Source of the DNA: Candidatus Thiodiazotropha sp. CDECU1
GTDB lineage: Bacteria > Pseudomonadota > Gammaproteobacteria > Chromatiales > Chromatiaceae
Assembly (NCBI RefSeq): GCF_963455295.1
Contig: NZ_OY734020.1
Coordinates: 3,844,001 to 3,908,000 of the forward strand
Length of the DNA: 64,000 bases
Reading direction: 5' to 3'
Numbering within the stretch: position 1 is the first letter of the stretch; every line of letters starts with the position of its first letter. Under the pieces are notes generated by a model. That model did not search any database. It was not told the origin of the DNA and saw only the letters and a list, made by a program, of their open reading frames with translations. The translations under genes and the position numbers were made by a program. Positions 9,501-20,099 of the stretch are shown one piece after another.

Positions 9501-9731
9501 ATTATAGGGTTCGCTTTGCTCACATCCTGTTATGACCCCCCTCTCCCTGGCCCTCTCCCGCAAGGGGAGAGGGAATGTACTGATCAGGGCTGATCGTAAA
9601 CAGATAGCTTGTGTCCACCACCCGGCATGAAGCTTTCGATGCACTCGATAAGAACGTCCCCTCTCCCCTTGCGGGAGAGGGCCAGGGAGAGGGGGACTAC
9701 AACAAACTGTGAGCGAAGCGAACCCGATTAA
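9501..9731. repeat. MITE-like long imperfect inverted repeat
   Basis: The 388-bp space between rsuA and thiC holds two arms of about 73 bp (9501-9573 and 9658-9731) that are near-perfect reverse complements. The outer parts are the GGGTTCGCTTTGCTCAC type and the inner parts the CTCTCCCTGGCCCTCTCCC type. Each inner arm also contains its own small GGGGAGAG/CTCTCCCC hairpin around CAAG. About 85 bp separate the arms and no coding frame is visible. This is the structure of a non-autonomous miniature element or a long bacterial interspersed palindrome. Confidence 0.7.
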
Positions 9732-9753
9732 TTCATATTTCAACATTCATAAT

Positions 9754-11778
<2,025 letters not shown>

Positions 11779-12115
11779 TGCGAATTCTGGCAGTATAACC
11801 GGTTTTCATCTACAGCGAATCAATACTCGATAGGACCAGGTTGACCAATGACCGGGGTATAATGACAGGCAAAACTGCATGCTCATTCATATAATGAGCA
11901 ATAATCGCTTTATATTCATGGTGTTACAATTCACCCATATGCCATGCCATTAATCCTGACAGGTTAATCTCCAGGGTCAAATACCTCAGAAGACAGACGG
12001 AATCCAGCATGCTGCATAAGTAAAATCCGTGAGGAGAATCTTGCCCGGAGGAGACAAAATACGTAGTCTTAATCCTCTGCCGGACAAAAACCATATGAAC
12101 GACCAGGAAATTTAC

Positions 12116-12784
12116 ATGATGGCAAGCAGCTTCGACAAAGCACGATTCAACATGGTGGAGCAACAGATCCGCCCATGGGAGGTACTCGACCCGCGGGTAC
12201 TCGAATTGATGGAAACCCTGCCCCGAGAGCAGTTCGTTCCGGAATCCTACCGGGATCTGGCCTATGCCGATATCGAGGTCCCCATCGGCCAGGGACAGCA
12301 GATGATGTTTCCCCGCATCGAAGCCAAATTGCTGCAGGCCCTGGCTATCCGGCCGACCGACAAAGTGCTCGAGGTGGGCACTGGCAGCGGATACCTCACC
12401 GCTTGTCTGGCAAACCTGGCGAAACTGGTTGTCAGCATCGATCTCCACGACGAGTTCAGTCAACAAGTCGAACAAAAACTCGAACAACAGGAGATACGAA
12501 ACGTCACTTTGAGAAGTGGAGATGCCCTTGCCGCTCCACTCGAGGAGGGGCCGTTCGACGCCATCGCTGTCACCGGTTCTCTACCCACCAGTCAACAGGC
12601 TGAAATCTTCCGCCAGCAGCTTAAAGTCGGTGGACGGCTGTTTGTTGTCATCGGCACTACGCCGGTGATGGAGTGCATGCTGATCACCCGGCATGCGGAT
12701 AAGATCTTTGAAGAAGAGAGTATCTTGGAAACGGAGCTGGCGCCGTTGATCAATGCCCCGGCGCCCGTGGAGTTCGAATTTTAA
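12116..12784 (+). CDS. protein-L-isoaspartate O-methyltransferase-like protein
   Basis: About 222 residues. The core shows the Pcm-type SAM pocket (VLEVGTGSGYLTA) preceded by the QMMFPRIEAKLLQAL region, where Pcm proteins carry the isoaspartyl-recognition segment. This belongs to the Pcm-like group of gammaproteobacteria. The ATG at 12116 is chosen because AGGA lies 7 nt upstream; an in-frame ATG at 12119 and one at 12095 are alternatives. The frame remains open to 12029 but without family similarity. The predicted role is repair of damaged aspartyl residues; some paralogues act on other substrates. Confidence 0.8.
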   Translation: MMASSFDKARFNMVEQQIRPWEVLDPRVLELMETLPREQFVPESYRDLAYADIEVPIGQGQQMMFPRIEAKLLQALAIRPTDKVLEVGTGSGYLTACLANLAKLVVSIDLHDEFSQQVEQKLEQQEIRNVTLRSGDALAAPLEEGPFDAIAVTGSLPTSQQAEIFRQQLKVGGRLFVVIGTTPVMECMLITRHADKIFEEESILETELAPLINAPAPVEFEF

Positions 12785-12858
12785 TAAAACAGACTGTTGC
12801 TGCTCCCTGTTGTAATTTCGCAGCACAGCGAAGAACTACAATTGTAAGGGAGATCACC

Positions 12859-13437
12859 ATGCCTTCTAGCAAGTGTGCACTACCGCTGACCCATGCTAAA
12901 ACCAGTCAGTTATTGATCATCAATACCCAGGAAAGACTCGCCAAGGCTATGCCCAAGACGGACCTGGATCAGATGGTTAAAAATATCGTCAAACTCAGCC
13001 AGGCCGCAAGTACACTGGAAGTCCCCATCATACTCTCAGAACACTATGGTAAAGGGCTTGGAAACACCCTGCCGGAAATTGCCCAACACCTCCCTCCGCA
13101 TACCAAGGCAAAGGATAAATTGACCTTCTCCTGCTGTACCGCCCCAGGGTTCGAAGAGGAATTGGCGGAAAACGGCGAGCGTAGACAGATTGTCATTGTG
13201 GGTCTTGAGGCGCATATCTGTGTCCTGCAGACTGCATCCGGACTACAGCAGTGGGGCTATCAGGTTTTCGTGGTGGGAGATGCCATCTCCTCGCGGGACC
13301 CATATCACCGCAAAAACTCACTGCAACGCATGCGTTCAGGCGGCGTGCATATCACCAACAGTGAATCGGTTGCGTTTGAATGGATGGGAGACGCCAACAA
13401 TCCCAAGTTTAAAGAAGTTTCTCAGCTGTTTCGCTGA
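12859..13437 (+). CDS. isochorismatase-like cysteine hydrolase with altered triad
   Basis: 192 residues with the isochorismatase fold. The lysine block is AKDKLTFSCC, and the nucleophile Cys is in GLEAHICVLQTA. The first catalytic position, normally Asp in a DxQ motif near residue 25, reads NTQE (codon AAT), so the usual Asp-Lys-Cys triad appears to be Asn-Lys-Cys. Members hydrolyse amides or vinyl ethers; this one may be inactive or altered. It has its own GGGAG ribosome site and follows the Pcm-like gene by 74 nt on the same strand, so co-transcription is possible. Confidence 0.8.
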   Translation: MPSSKCALPLTHAKTSQLLIINTQERLAKAMPKTDLDQMVKNIVKLSQAASTLEVPIILSEHYGKGLGNTLPEIAQHLPPHTKAKDKLTFSCCTAPGFEEELAENGERRQIVIVGLEAHICVLQTASGLQQWGYQVFVVGDAISSRDPYHRKNSLQRMRSGGVHITNSESVAFEWMGDANNPKFKEVSQLFR

Positions 13438-13491
13438 TGGATACCGACTCCGCAATCATGCAAGGAAGGTTGCAAACAGGATTCGACAGTA

Positions 13492-13950
13492 CTAGATATT
13501 TGACTTTTCCCTAAGCCACTGTTGAAGCCTGTTTGCAATTAAGTCGTAACCCCGAAAACGTAACTCAGCAATCTCACCGCTACGCTCATAAATTCGATTG
13601 AGACGATTTAAAGCCGGTGTCGCATCCGGGGCCAGTTCTTTACTTAACAAGGCCTCAGCCAGTCCTATATGGATCCTGTAGGCGTCGATGTAGGCGATGT
13701 TCTCGCTGTCACCCAGATTGTTCAACTTATGCTCGAACAAGAGATACTTTTCGAGTTGACGTATATGGCTTGCCCGATGGTAATAGAGGTCGGCCACTTC
13801 AGACACTTTGCAGCTTCGTGCTATCGAGTGGAGCGTATCCGCATCATAGTCTGCATAGGCATTTGGATGTTGACAGGCCACATGCTCGTCGACTGCCAGC
13901 AGCGTGCCTGAATAGAGGATAAGCAGTGCGCCAATAATCCTTGTATGCAT
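13492..13950 (-). CDS. exported hypothetical protein
   Basis: 152 residues with a clear signal peptide (IIGALLILYSGTLLAVDEH). The mature protein is helical and charged, with two cysteines (AC near residue 26 and SC near 47) that could form a disulfide. I recognise no family. It converges with the isochorismatase-like gene and is followed upstream by about 190 bp of AT-rich non-coding DNA. Confidence 0.65.
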   Translation of the reverse strand: MHTRIIGALLILYSGTLLAVDEHVACQHPNAYADYDADTLHSIARSCKVSEVADLYYHRASHIRQLEKYLLFEHKLNNLGDSENIAYIDAYRIHIGLAEALLSKELAPDATPALNRLNRIYERSGEIAELRFRGYDLIANRLQQWLREKSNI

Positions 13951-14140
13951 GATTGTGTGACCCCATTACTACAATACGATGACAATATTATTAACATCTA
14001 TAGACCATAATGGAGTTAGCGCAAGTGGTAAAATTGCCCATCAAGCACAATGAATAGAGCAAGTTGGAATAAAAACCGCCATTCAATACTAGAACCAGAA
14101 ATTTTTTTACGTATATATTTTATGTGATAAGCGAAAGTCA

Positions 14141-14569
14141 TCATGTAACTTCCCATTCCTCAACACTCCCTTTGTGGAGTATGAACAATGGATGCGGTTT
14201 TATGACAGATGTTTTTCTTATTTTCGCGTATGCAGCGGGGTCTCGTTGTTTTAACTTTAGCGACAAATGATTGAACTCGTAGTTAATTTGACCTTCGGTA
14301 ACATACAGTTGTTTTCGTGCGCCCTTAATGGATATTTTTCCCTTATCGAATTTGTAACCCCGTTTATCCGCTTCGGCGACAACATGCCGTAGATAAGTTG
14401 CAATGGCACCAAGAGGATCACTGGCTTCCTTGAACCTGGTTAGTTGGGGGTGGTTTGTATAACCCTTTGTCTGACCTTGGAGCACCTTTTGCGCCAGCAA
14501 CGCCTCTCTCCACAATGCCACCAACCCTTTGGCATCGAGATAATCAGGATGTATAGACCAGAGCCTCAT
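14141..14569 (-). CDS. pyrimidine-dimer DNA glycosylase-like protein (Pyr_excise family)
   Basis: 142 residues starting MRLWSIHPDYLDAKGLVALW and continuing LLAQKVLQGQTKGYTNHPQ. This N-terminal pattern is characteristic of the bacterial family grouped with T4 endonuclease V-type pyrimidine-dimer glycosylases. The length matches the family. Predicted role: base excision at UV-induced dimers, or an uncharacterised member of the same fold. No signal peptide. Confidence 0.72.
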   Translation of the reverse strand: MRLWSIHPDYLDAKGLVALWREALLAQKVLQGQTKGYTNHPQLTRFKEASDPLGAIATYLRHVVAEADKRGYKFDKGKISIKGARKQLYVTEGQINYEFNHLSLKLKQRDPAAYAKIRKTSVIKPHPLFILHKGSVEEWEVT

Positions 14570-14596
14570 GGTTCGTTGAGCGGTAGAATTGGTTAT

Positions 14597-14980
14597 TCAG
14601 TACATGCTGTTACCATGTTTGGATTCACTCGGTATCTGCTGAATTGAATCCCAGTGTTCGACTATTTTCCCCGCCTCATCGAAGCGAAAGAAATCCATGG
14701 TCACATACTCTTCATCCCCTGGCCATATTTGATGGGTATGGAGAGCTACCAAATCGCCCTCTGCAACCACCCGAACAAACTCGATCTCTTTCTTGGGATA
14801 GGATTTCGCCATCTGGTCGAAGTATTCGATGAACGCAGCCTTGCCATTGCCTACTGAAGGATTGTGCTGAATGTACTCAGCCCCTACATACAATTCGACG
14901 GCCTTCTCAGGATTACCCAAGTAAGCAGTGCGATAAAACGCGATTGCGTTTTGTTTATTCGCCTCGAGTTCCTGTTGCAT
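14597..14980 (-). CDS. SnoaL-like / NTF2-fold protein
   Basis: About 127 residues with the SnoaL-type layout: an N-terminal helix (NAIAFYRTAYLGNPEKAVELY), IQHNPSVGNGKAAFIEYF, then a beta sheet ending in FFRFDEAGKIVEHWDSIQ. Members are small cone-shaped enzymes or binding proteins often linked to secondary metabolism or stress. The ATG at 14980 is preferred over that at 14995 because a GGGGTGG ribosome site precedes it. The stop lies 27 nt before the dimer-glycosylase-like gene on the same strand. Confidence 0.8.
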   Translation of the reverse strand: MQQELEANKQNAIAFYRTAYLGNPEKAVELYVGAEYIQHNPSVGNGKAAFIEYFDQMAKSYPKKEIEFVRVVAEGDLVALHTHQIWPGDEEYVTMDFFRFDEAGKIVEHWDSIQQIPSESKHGNSMY

Positions 14981-15112
14981 ATCCACCCCGCACATGTATC
15001 AGTCATATCCATCACTACCGGCTTGAATTCTGATGAGAATAACCTTTCGATAAAGGTATAACTTCCCTGGATCCAACAGCATAGACGCAAACTCAATTGA
15101 CTTACTTAGCAT

Positions 15113-15475
15113 TTATAATTCGAATTCTTCGACAATGAACGCTGAAGACTTTGAGTGATCGACAAAATTCCCCTCATCTTCCAGCAATGCTGCAGCTAAT
15201 TTCTGACCTTCAGGAGAACTCATACCCTGCATAAGTGCTTCTTCTGATTCAAACCATACCTCAGCGACCCCATCATATTCAGGCAACATGCCTCGCGAAG
15301 TTCTTAAACCTTCGTTCAACGGGGTATCTATCGTGTGGGATTGCACATACCTTTTCGCACCCATCGCATCCGCATTGCTCATGAAGAATGGACCATGCTT
15401 ATTCATCCAATAGTCCTTGAATTCAGCGCGGGTCATATTTGGGTGTCGAGTTAAGCACATAACAAATTTGATCAT
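15113..15475 (-). CDS. EthD-domain protein
   Basis: 120 residues with the EthD / dimeric alpha-beta barrel pattern: MIKFVMCLTRHPNMTRAEF, then YWMNKHGPFF and a C-terminal EVWFESEEAL. The family forms small barrels with roles in degradation or cyclisation; the catalytic role is often unclear. It begins 20 nt after the egtD stop, so it is probably the third gene of the egtB-egtD transcript. That is an unusual partner for ergothioneine synthesis. Confidence 0.78.
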   Translation of the reverse strand: MIKFVMCLTRHPNMTRAEFKDYWMNKHGPFFMSNADAMGAKRYVQSHTIDTPLNEGLRTSRGMLPEYDGVAEVWFESEEALMQGMSSPEGQKLAAALLEDEGNFVDHSKSSAFIVEEFEL

Positions 15476-15495
15476 AGTTATTTATTCCTTTCGGG

Positions 15496-16452
15496 TTAAG
15501 CAACAGCCACCAGATAGATTGCAAACAATCCTTCGTCATCGACCCAATGACGTACCTCTTTAAATCCATTATCTGTAACCATGTTGATAAACTCCGTTGG
15601 TGAGTATTTGTAGGAGTTTTCGGTGTGCAAGGTCTCACCTTTTTCGAATTCAAACCGGTGACCATTGAGGCGGAGCGTTTGTTGTTGCGTACTTACCAGA
15701 TGCATTTCGATACGCCCCTCTTCGCCGTTGTAGAAGGCAAGATGTTCGAATACACCGGGATCGATATCGGCATTCAACTCCTGCTGCATGCGTTGCAGCA
15801 GGTTCAGATTGAAGTCCGCAGTCAAACCCGCCGCATCATTGTAGGCGGCATGTAGTACCTGCTCGCTCTTTTTGGTATCGACACCGATCAGCATCATGCC
15901 ATCTTCACCCACGGTATCGTGGACCAGGCGCAAGAATTCACCTGCCTCGCCGGGATTGAAATTGCCCAGGCTGGAGCCGGGGAAAAAGAGCAGCCGCGGG
16001 CCGTTGGGTACTTCCTTGGGAATCGGTAAGGAGTGGGTGAAGTCGACACAGGCGGCATGAATGGGCAACCAGGGATATTCCATTGCCAGCGCCCTGGCAC
16101 TCGACTTCAGATAGTCAAAGGAGATATCCATGGGCACAAAGGCACTCGGCCTCAATGCATCCAGCAACAGGCGCACTTTACTGGCACTGCCCGCACCCGG
16201 TTCGATCAGCGCCCGCCCTTTTCCAGTCAGCTTGGCTATCTCATCGGCCAGATCTGACAACATGCGGCACTCCACACTAGGCAGATAGTATTCCGGTTGG
16301 TCACAGATCCTGTCGAACAGCTCCGACCCCCGTTGATCATAGAAGAATTTCGGCGGAATCGATTTATCCGACTTGGAAAGGCCCGTGACAACGGCATCAT
16401 AGAGACTCAGTGCCTGGGGTTTATGGTCGTGAAAGGTGACATTCTCCATCAC
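15496..16452 (-). CDS. egtD: L-histidine N-alpha-methyltransferase EgtD
   Basis: 318 residues, family length. Typical segments are KSIPPKFFYDQRGSELFD, ICDQPEYYLPSVECRML, LIEPGAGSASKVRLLLDAL (SAM pocket) and FFPGSSLGNF. EgtD trimethylates histidine to hercynine using three SAM. Its start overlaps the end of egtB by 4 nt (ATGA), so the two are translationally coupled and expressed as one unit. Confidence 0.95.
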   Translation of the reverse strand: MMENVTFHDHKPQALSLYDAVVTGLSKSDKSIPPKFFYDQRGSELFDRICDQPEYYLPSVECRMLSDLADEIAKLTGKGRALIEPGAGSASKVRLLLDALRPSAFVPMDISFDYLKSSARALAMEYPWLPIHAACVDFTHSLPIPKEVPNGPRLLFFPGSSLGNFNPGEAGEFLRLVHDTVGEDGMMLIGVDTKKSEQVLHAAYNDAAGLTADFNLNLLQRMQQELNADIDPGVFEHLAFYNGEEGRIEMHLVSTQQQTLRLNGHRFEFEKGETLHTENSYKYSPTEFINMVTDNGFKEVRHWVDDEGLFAIYLVAVA

Positions 16453-17714
16453 GCATCCTCCGCAAGCCGCAGGCCGGTGAAGGCCCAGCGTTCATCGGGA
16501 TAGAAAAAATTACGGTAGCTGGCGCGGGTATGGCCGGCGGGTGTGGCACAACAACCACCCTTCAACACCATCTGGTTGGACATGAATTTACCGTTGTATT
16601 CCCCCATTGAGCCGGCCAGGGGCTTAAACCCCGGATAGGCGGCATAGGGTGAAGCCGTCCAGGTCCAGAGATCGCCATACCACTGTCCCGTCTCCCCAGC
16701 CGGCAGCGGGTGGAGGTAATCGGCATCGGCGAAGTTGCCGTTCACGGGCTGTTGCGCCAAAACGATCTCCAACTCGCTCTCCAGCGGCAGACGCTTGCCT
16801 GCCCAGCGGGCATAGGCATCCGCTTCATAGTGGCTGAGATGGCAGACAGGTTCGTGGGAATTCAACCGCTCAAGACCGCCCAGGGTATACTGCATCCACT
16901 CCCCATCCCGCTGCTCCCAATAGAGGGGATGTTGCCAACCCTCGCGCTGCAGCAGGGCCCAGCCGTCGGAGAGCCACAGCGCCGGCTCCCTGTAACCGCC
17001 GTCATCCATAAAGGCCCGGTACTCGCCATTGGTCACAAACCGGTCGGCGATGCGGTAGTCAGAAAGCAGCACCTTGTGTTGAGGCGTTTCATTGTCATAG
17101 GCGAAACCACCCTCGAGACCATGACCGATGCTATGCACGCCACCCGGTTGCTCCACCCAACGCGTCTCCCGTGTGCCAGCGGGTATCGATTTCAGATCGT
17201 CCCGATAGCTGGGTTTCAGCGGGTTGCTCCAGAAATTATGCTTCACATCTATCAGCAGCAACTCCTGATGCTGCTCCTCATGGTTGAGCCCGAGGATGAT
17301 GCGAAACGCGAGCTCCTCCCACTCCTCCTCAACAACACTCTCCATCAATTGATGCATCTGTTGATTGACATGGGCGCGATATCGATAGACCTCTCCCACT
17401 GTCGGTCGTGACAGCAGGCCACGCTTCGGCCGGGGATGCATCATGCCATGGGTGTAGTAATAACTATTGAAGATGTAATCGAATTGGGGATGAAAGGGTT
17501 TGTATGCGGGGTTGAAATGGTCGAGCACGAAGGCCTCGAAAAACCAGCTGACATGGGCGATATGCCACTTGGGCGGACTGGTCTGGACAATGGATTGGAT
17601 CTGATAGTCGTCATGCTGCAGTGGCAGACAGAGGGACTCGGTAAATTGACGGACCCGGTGAAACTCCGCGATCATCTGATCACGACTGCTGTTTACTGTG
17701 ATAGTGCTTTCCAT
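16449..17714 (-). CDS. egtB: hercynine oxygenase EgtB
   Basis: 421 residues. The N-terminal DinB-like four-helix domain carries the iron-binding HEEQHQEL motif (H-x3-H-x-E) near residues 145-152. The C-terminal formylglycine-generating-enzyme-like domain has GAxxGG-type segments around ASPYAAYPGF and ends with a typical GLRLAEDA. EgtB is a non-haem iron enzyme that joins a thiol substrate to hercynine with O2. No egtA, egtC or egtE is nearby, as is common in proteobacteria with the short two-gene pathway. Confidence 0.93.
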   Translation of the reverse strand: MESTITVNSSRDQMIAEFHRVRQFTESLCLPLQHDDYQIQSIVQTSPPKWHIAHVSWFFEAFVLDHFNPAYKPFHPQFDYIFNSYYYTHGMMHPRPKRGLLSRPTVGEVYRYRAHVNQQMHQLMESVVEEEWEELAFRIILGLNHEEQHQELLLIDVKHNFWSNPLKPSYRDDLKSIPAGTRETRWVEQPGGVHSIGHGLEGGFAYDNETPQHKVLLSDYRIADRFVTNGEYRAFMDDGGYREPALWLSDGWALLQREGWQHPLYWEQRDGEWMQYTLGGLERLNSHEPVCHLSHYEADAYARWAGKRLPLESELEIVLAQQPVNGNFADADYLHPLPAGETGQWYGDLWTWTASPYAAYPGFKPLAGSMGEYNGKFMSNQMVLKGGCCATPAGHTRASYRNFFYPDERWAFTGLRLAEDA

Positions 17715-17782
17715 ATCAACATCTCATGCTGCTTTTTTTGTCTGCGATTTGAGATCCGGAGCAAGCCTATGCCATTGATGTA

Positions 17783-18025
17783 TCAAGCCATCAGGTCCGC
17801 ACCATGTAAACGTAATTGTTGAAGATAAACAAGCAACAAACTATAGGGTTGATCCGACCCTATCGATTCGGCATAAGGCAGAATTGCGCCGACCCATCCA
17901 TCCCTATGCCAATAGGCACCATTTTTCAGCTCAAGTTTCGTCCAATCGGCAGGTTCCGGATAGGCGGTCACGTTAAAACCGTCGCTAGTGGCGATGGCCG
18001 GCGTGATCGATACATCGTTTTGCAT
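17783..18025 (-). CDS. small hypothetical protein
   Basis: 80 residues, Trp/Tyr-rich, around WTKLELKNGAYWHRDGW. No signal peptide, membrane segment or known family. It lies on the same strand between the Rieske/glutamate-synthase fusion and egtB, 44 nt below the former's stop. The ribosome site is poor (AGG touches the ATG), so the start may be different. Codon choice resembles the neighbours, which is the main reason to keep it. Confidence 0.42.
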   Translation of the reverse strand: MQNDVSITPAIATSDGFNVTAYPEPADWTKLELKNGAYWHRDGWVGAILPYAESIGSDQPYSLLLVYLQQLRLHGADLMA

Positions 18026-18069
18026 CCTGTGGCAAAGCTATCTGCAAAGCACGCGAGGGTAGGGATGTT

Positions 18070-19689
18070 TCAGTCCCTTGCGATCCCCGCATAGGCGACC
18101 CCCGAGAGATGGGCCATTTCGCGATCGAAGGTAGTGAGATCATCGACGCAGAATCCGTTGAGATGGTCGTGACCGCAGGCCCGGGCCATCACCTGCATCA
18201 GCTCGGTGGATGCGCGAAAGAAGTTGTTCAGTTGTTGCGCGCCCTTCTCTATCTTGAGGCGGCTGCGCAGATCCGCTCTCTGGGTGGCGATCCCCACCGG
18301 GCAGTTGTTGGTGTGACAGGCGCGCATACCGAGACAGCCGATGGCCTGCAGTGCCGAGTTTGAAACCGCAATGGCATCGGCGCCCAGGGCCATCGCCTTG
18401 ATGAAATCCGCCGGCAGCCTGAGGCCACCGGTAATCACCAGCGAGACATCACTGCGTCCCCGCTTGTCCAGATAGCGTCGGGCGCGGGCCAGGGCCGGTA
18501 TGGTGGGAACCGAAATATTGTCACGGAAGATCAGCGGCGCCGCCCCGGTGCCACCGCCCCGCCCGTCCAGAATGATGTAGTCCACCCCGATCTGCAGGGC
18601 GGCCTCCATATCCCTTTCGATATGCTGGGCGGAGAGCTTGACGCCTATGGGGATGCCATCGGTCGCCTCCCGCACCACATCGGCGAATCGACGGTAGTCA
18701 TCCACATGTTCCCAGTCGGGGAAGCGGGAAGGCGATATGGCCGACTCGCCCTCGTCGAGCCCGCGCACCTCGGCGATGCGGCCCTTGACCTTGTTCCCCG
18801 GCAAGTGGCCGCCGGTGCCTGTCTTGGCCCCCTGACCGCATTTGAAGTGAAAGGCCTGGCACTGCCGCACCTTCTGCATGGAATAGCCGAAGCGGGCCGA
18901 TGCCAGCTCGTAGAGATAGCGGCGGTTGGCGGTCTGTTCGTCCGGCAGCATGCCGCCCTCGCCGGAGCAGATCCCGGTGCCCGCCAGTTCCGCACCCCTG
19001 GCCAGGGCCACCTTCGCCTCCTTCGAGAGGGCGCCGAAGCTCATATCGGAGACGAACAGGGGGCGTTCCAATTGTAATGGCTTGTTGGCATTGGGACCGA
19101 TCACCACTTCAGTGCCGACCGGGTGGTCGTCAAGCAGGGGCACCCGATGCAGCTGGGCTGTGAGCAGCTGGATCCGCTCCCATTTCGGCAGTTCGTCCCG
19201 GGGCACGCCCATGGCGCTGACCCGGCCGTGATGCCCCACCTTCGACAGGCCGTGCTCGGCCAGATGCTGGATGTATTTATAGTGGGGCTCCTCACTGCCC
19301 CCATGCAGATCCTTGTACAGGCCCTGGTACTGCTCCCGGTCGTAGGGCTGGGGATTGTCCACCGCCCAGGCCTGGATCTCATCCTCATCCACCCAGACCT
19401 GCCCCGCCTCGACCCAGGCCTGGAATGGATGCAGACGCTCCGCGGGATCGTAGGCGCTGATACCGGTCTTATAGCGATAGTCCCAGTCGTGCAGCCCGCA
19501 GATCAGATCCTCGCCCTCGATACGCCCGTCGGCCATGAGCGCGCCCCGATGGGCACATCGCCCGTAGAGCACCGACACCCGCTCCTCCCCCCGCCAACGG
19601 ATAACCACCAGGTCGACACCCGCCGCCAAGGCATAGGTGGGGGTAAGGGGTTGCAGATCGGACCAGGAGAGGATGGCGGTTTTTTTCAT
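18070..19689 (-). CDS. Rieske 2Fe-2S / glutamate-synthase FMN-domain fusion
   Basis: 539 residues. The N-terminal Rieske domain (about 1-105) has CAH and CGLH ligand motifs 16 residues apart. It is fused to a glutamate-synthase-like FMN barrel (about 150-520) with HFKCGQGAKTG, DGRGGGTGAAP and the 3Fe-4S cluster segment CLGMRACHTNNC. No glutaminase domain is present. Glutamate-synthase-like barrels make glutamate from 2-oxoglutarate, or in related lineages act on other substrates; here the Rieske domain could feed electrons directly. The ATG at 19689 is preferred because AAGGAA lies just upstream, although the frame stays open to 19743. Confidence 0.85.
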   Translation of the reverse strand: MKKTAILSWSDLQPLTPTYALAAGVDLVVIRWRGEERVSVLYGRCAHRGALMADGRIEGEDLICGLHDWDYRYKTGISAYDPAERLHPFQAWVEAGQVWVDEDEIQAWAVDNPQPYDREQYQGLYKDLHGGSEEPHYKYIQHLAEHGLSKVGHHGRVSAMGVPRDELPKWERIQLLTAQLHRVPLLDDHPVGTEVVIGPNANKPLQLERPLFVSDMSFGALSKEAKVALARGAELAGTGICSGEGGMLPDEQTANRRYLYELASARFGYSMQKVRQCQAFHFKCGQGAKTGTGGHLPGNKVKGRIAEVRGLDEGESAISPSRFPDWEHVDDYRRFADVVREATDGIPIGVKLSAQHIERDMEAALQIGVDYIILDGRGGGTGAAPLIFRDNISVPTIPALARARRYLDKRGRSDVSLVITGGLRLPADFIKAMALGADAIAVSNSALQAIGCLGMRACHTNNCPVGIATQRADLRSRLKIEKGAQQLNNFFRASTELMQVMARACGHDHLNGFCVDDLTTFDREMAHLSGVAYAGIARD

Positions 19690-19799
19690 GGGGGATTCCT
19701 TGCTACTGTTTTTGTTGCTTGATAGCGTGCGTTCTCTAACCATACGTCAAGAACAGAATTTCCGATTCATTTCATGATCATTTTCAGGGATTACCGATA

Positions 19800-20099
19800 G
19801 TGGCCACAGATGAGATGCGCAGGATCTTCTACACCACCCTGGCCTCGATCCCGCCAGGTCGCTACTGCAGCTATGGGGATATGGCCAAGCTGTGCGGAGT
19901 GCATGTGCGTCAGGTACTGGCCTGGCTACGCACCTTGCCCAGGGGCAGCGATCTACCCTGGTATCGGCTGATCACCGGGCAACGGCGGATTGCGGACTAT
20001 CCGGGCAACGAGAGACAGTATCGAAAACTCGCGGCAGAGGGACTCATTCCCGAGGCCAATGGCCGCTTCCCGGCCCGTTACAGGTGGCCGGATTCCTAA
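19800..20099 (+). CDS. alkyltransferase-like (ATL) DNA repair protein
   Basis: 99 residues, the size of the MGMT DNA-binding domain alone. The helix-turn-helix (YCSYGDMAKLCG) is followed by LPWYRLI, where MGMT proteins carry the alkyl-accepting PCHRV motif. A Trp in place of Cys defines ATL proteins, which bind O6-alkylguanine and recruit nucleotide excision repair. The start is GTG. The 3' end overlaps the convergent MocA-like gene by 4 nt. Confidence 0.88.
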   Translation: MATDEMRRIFYTTLASIPPGRYCSYGDMAKLCGVHVRQVLAWLRTLPRGSDLPWYRLITGQRRIADYPGNERQYRKLAAEGLIPEANGRFPARYRWPDS

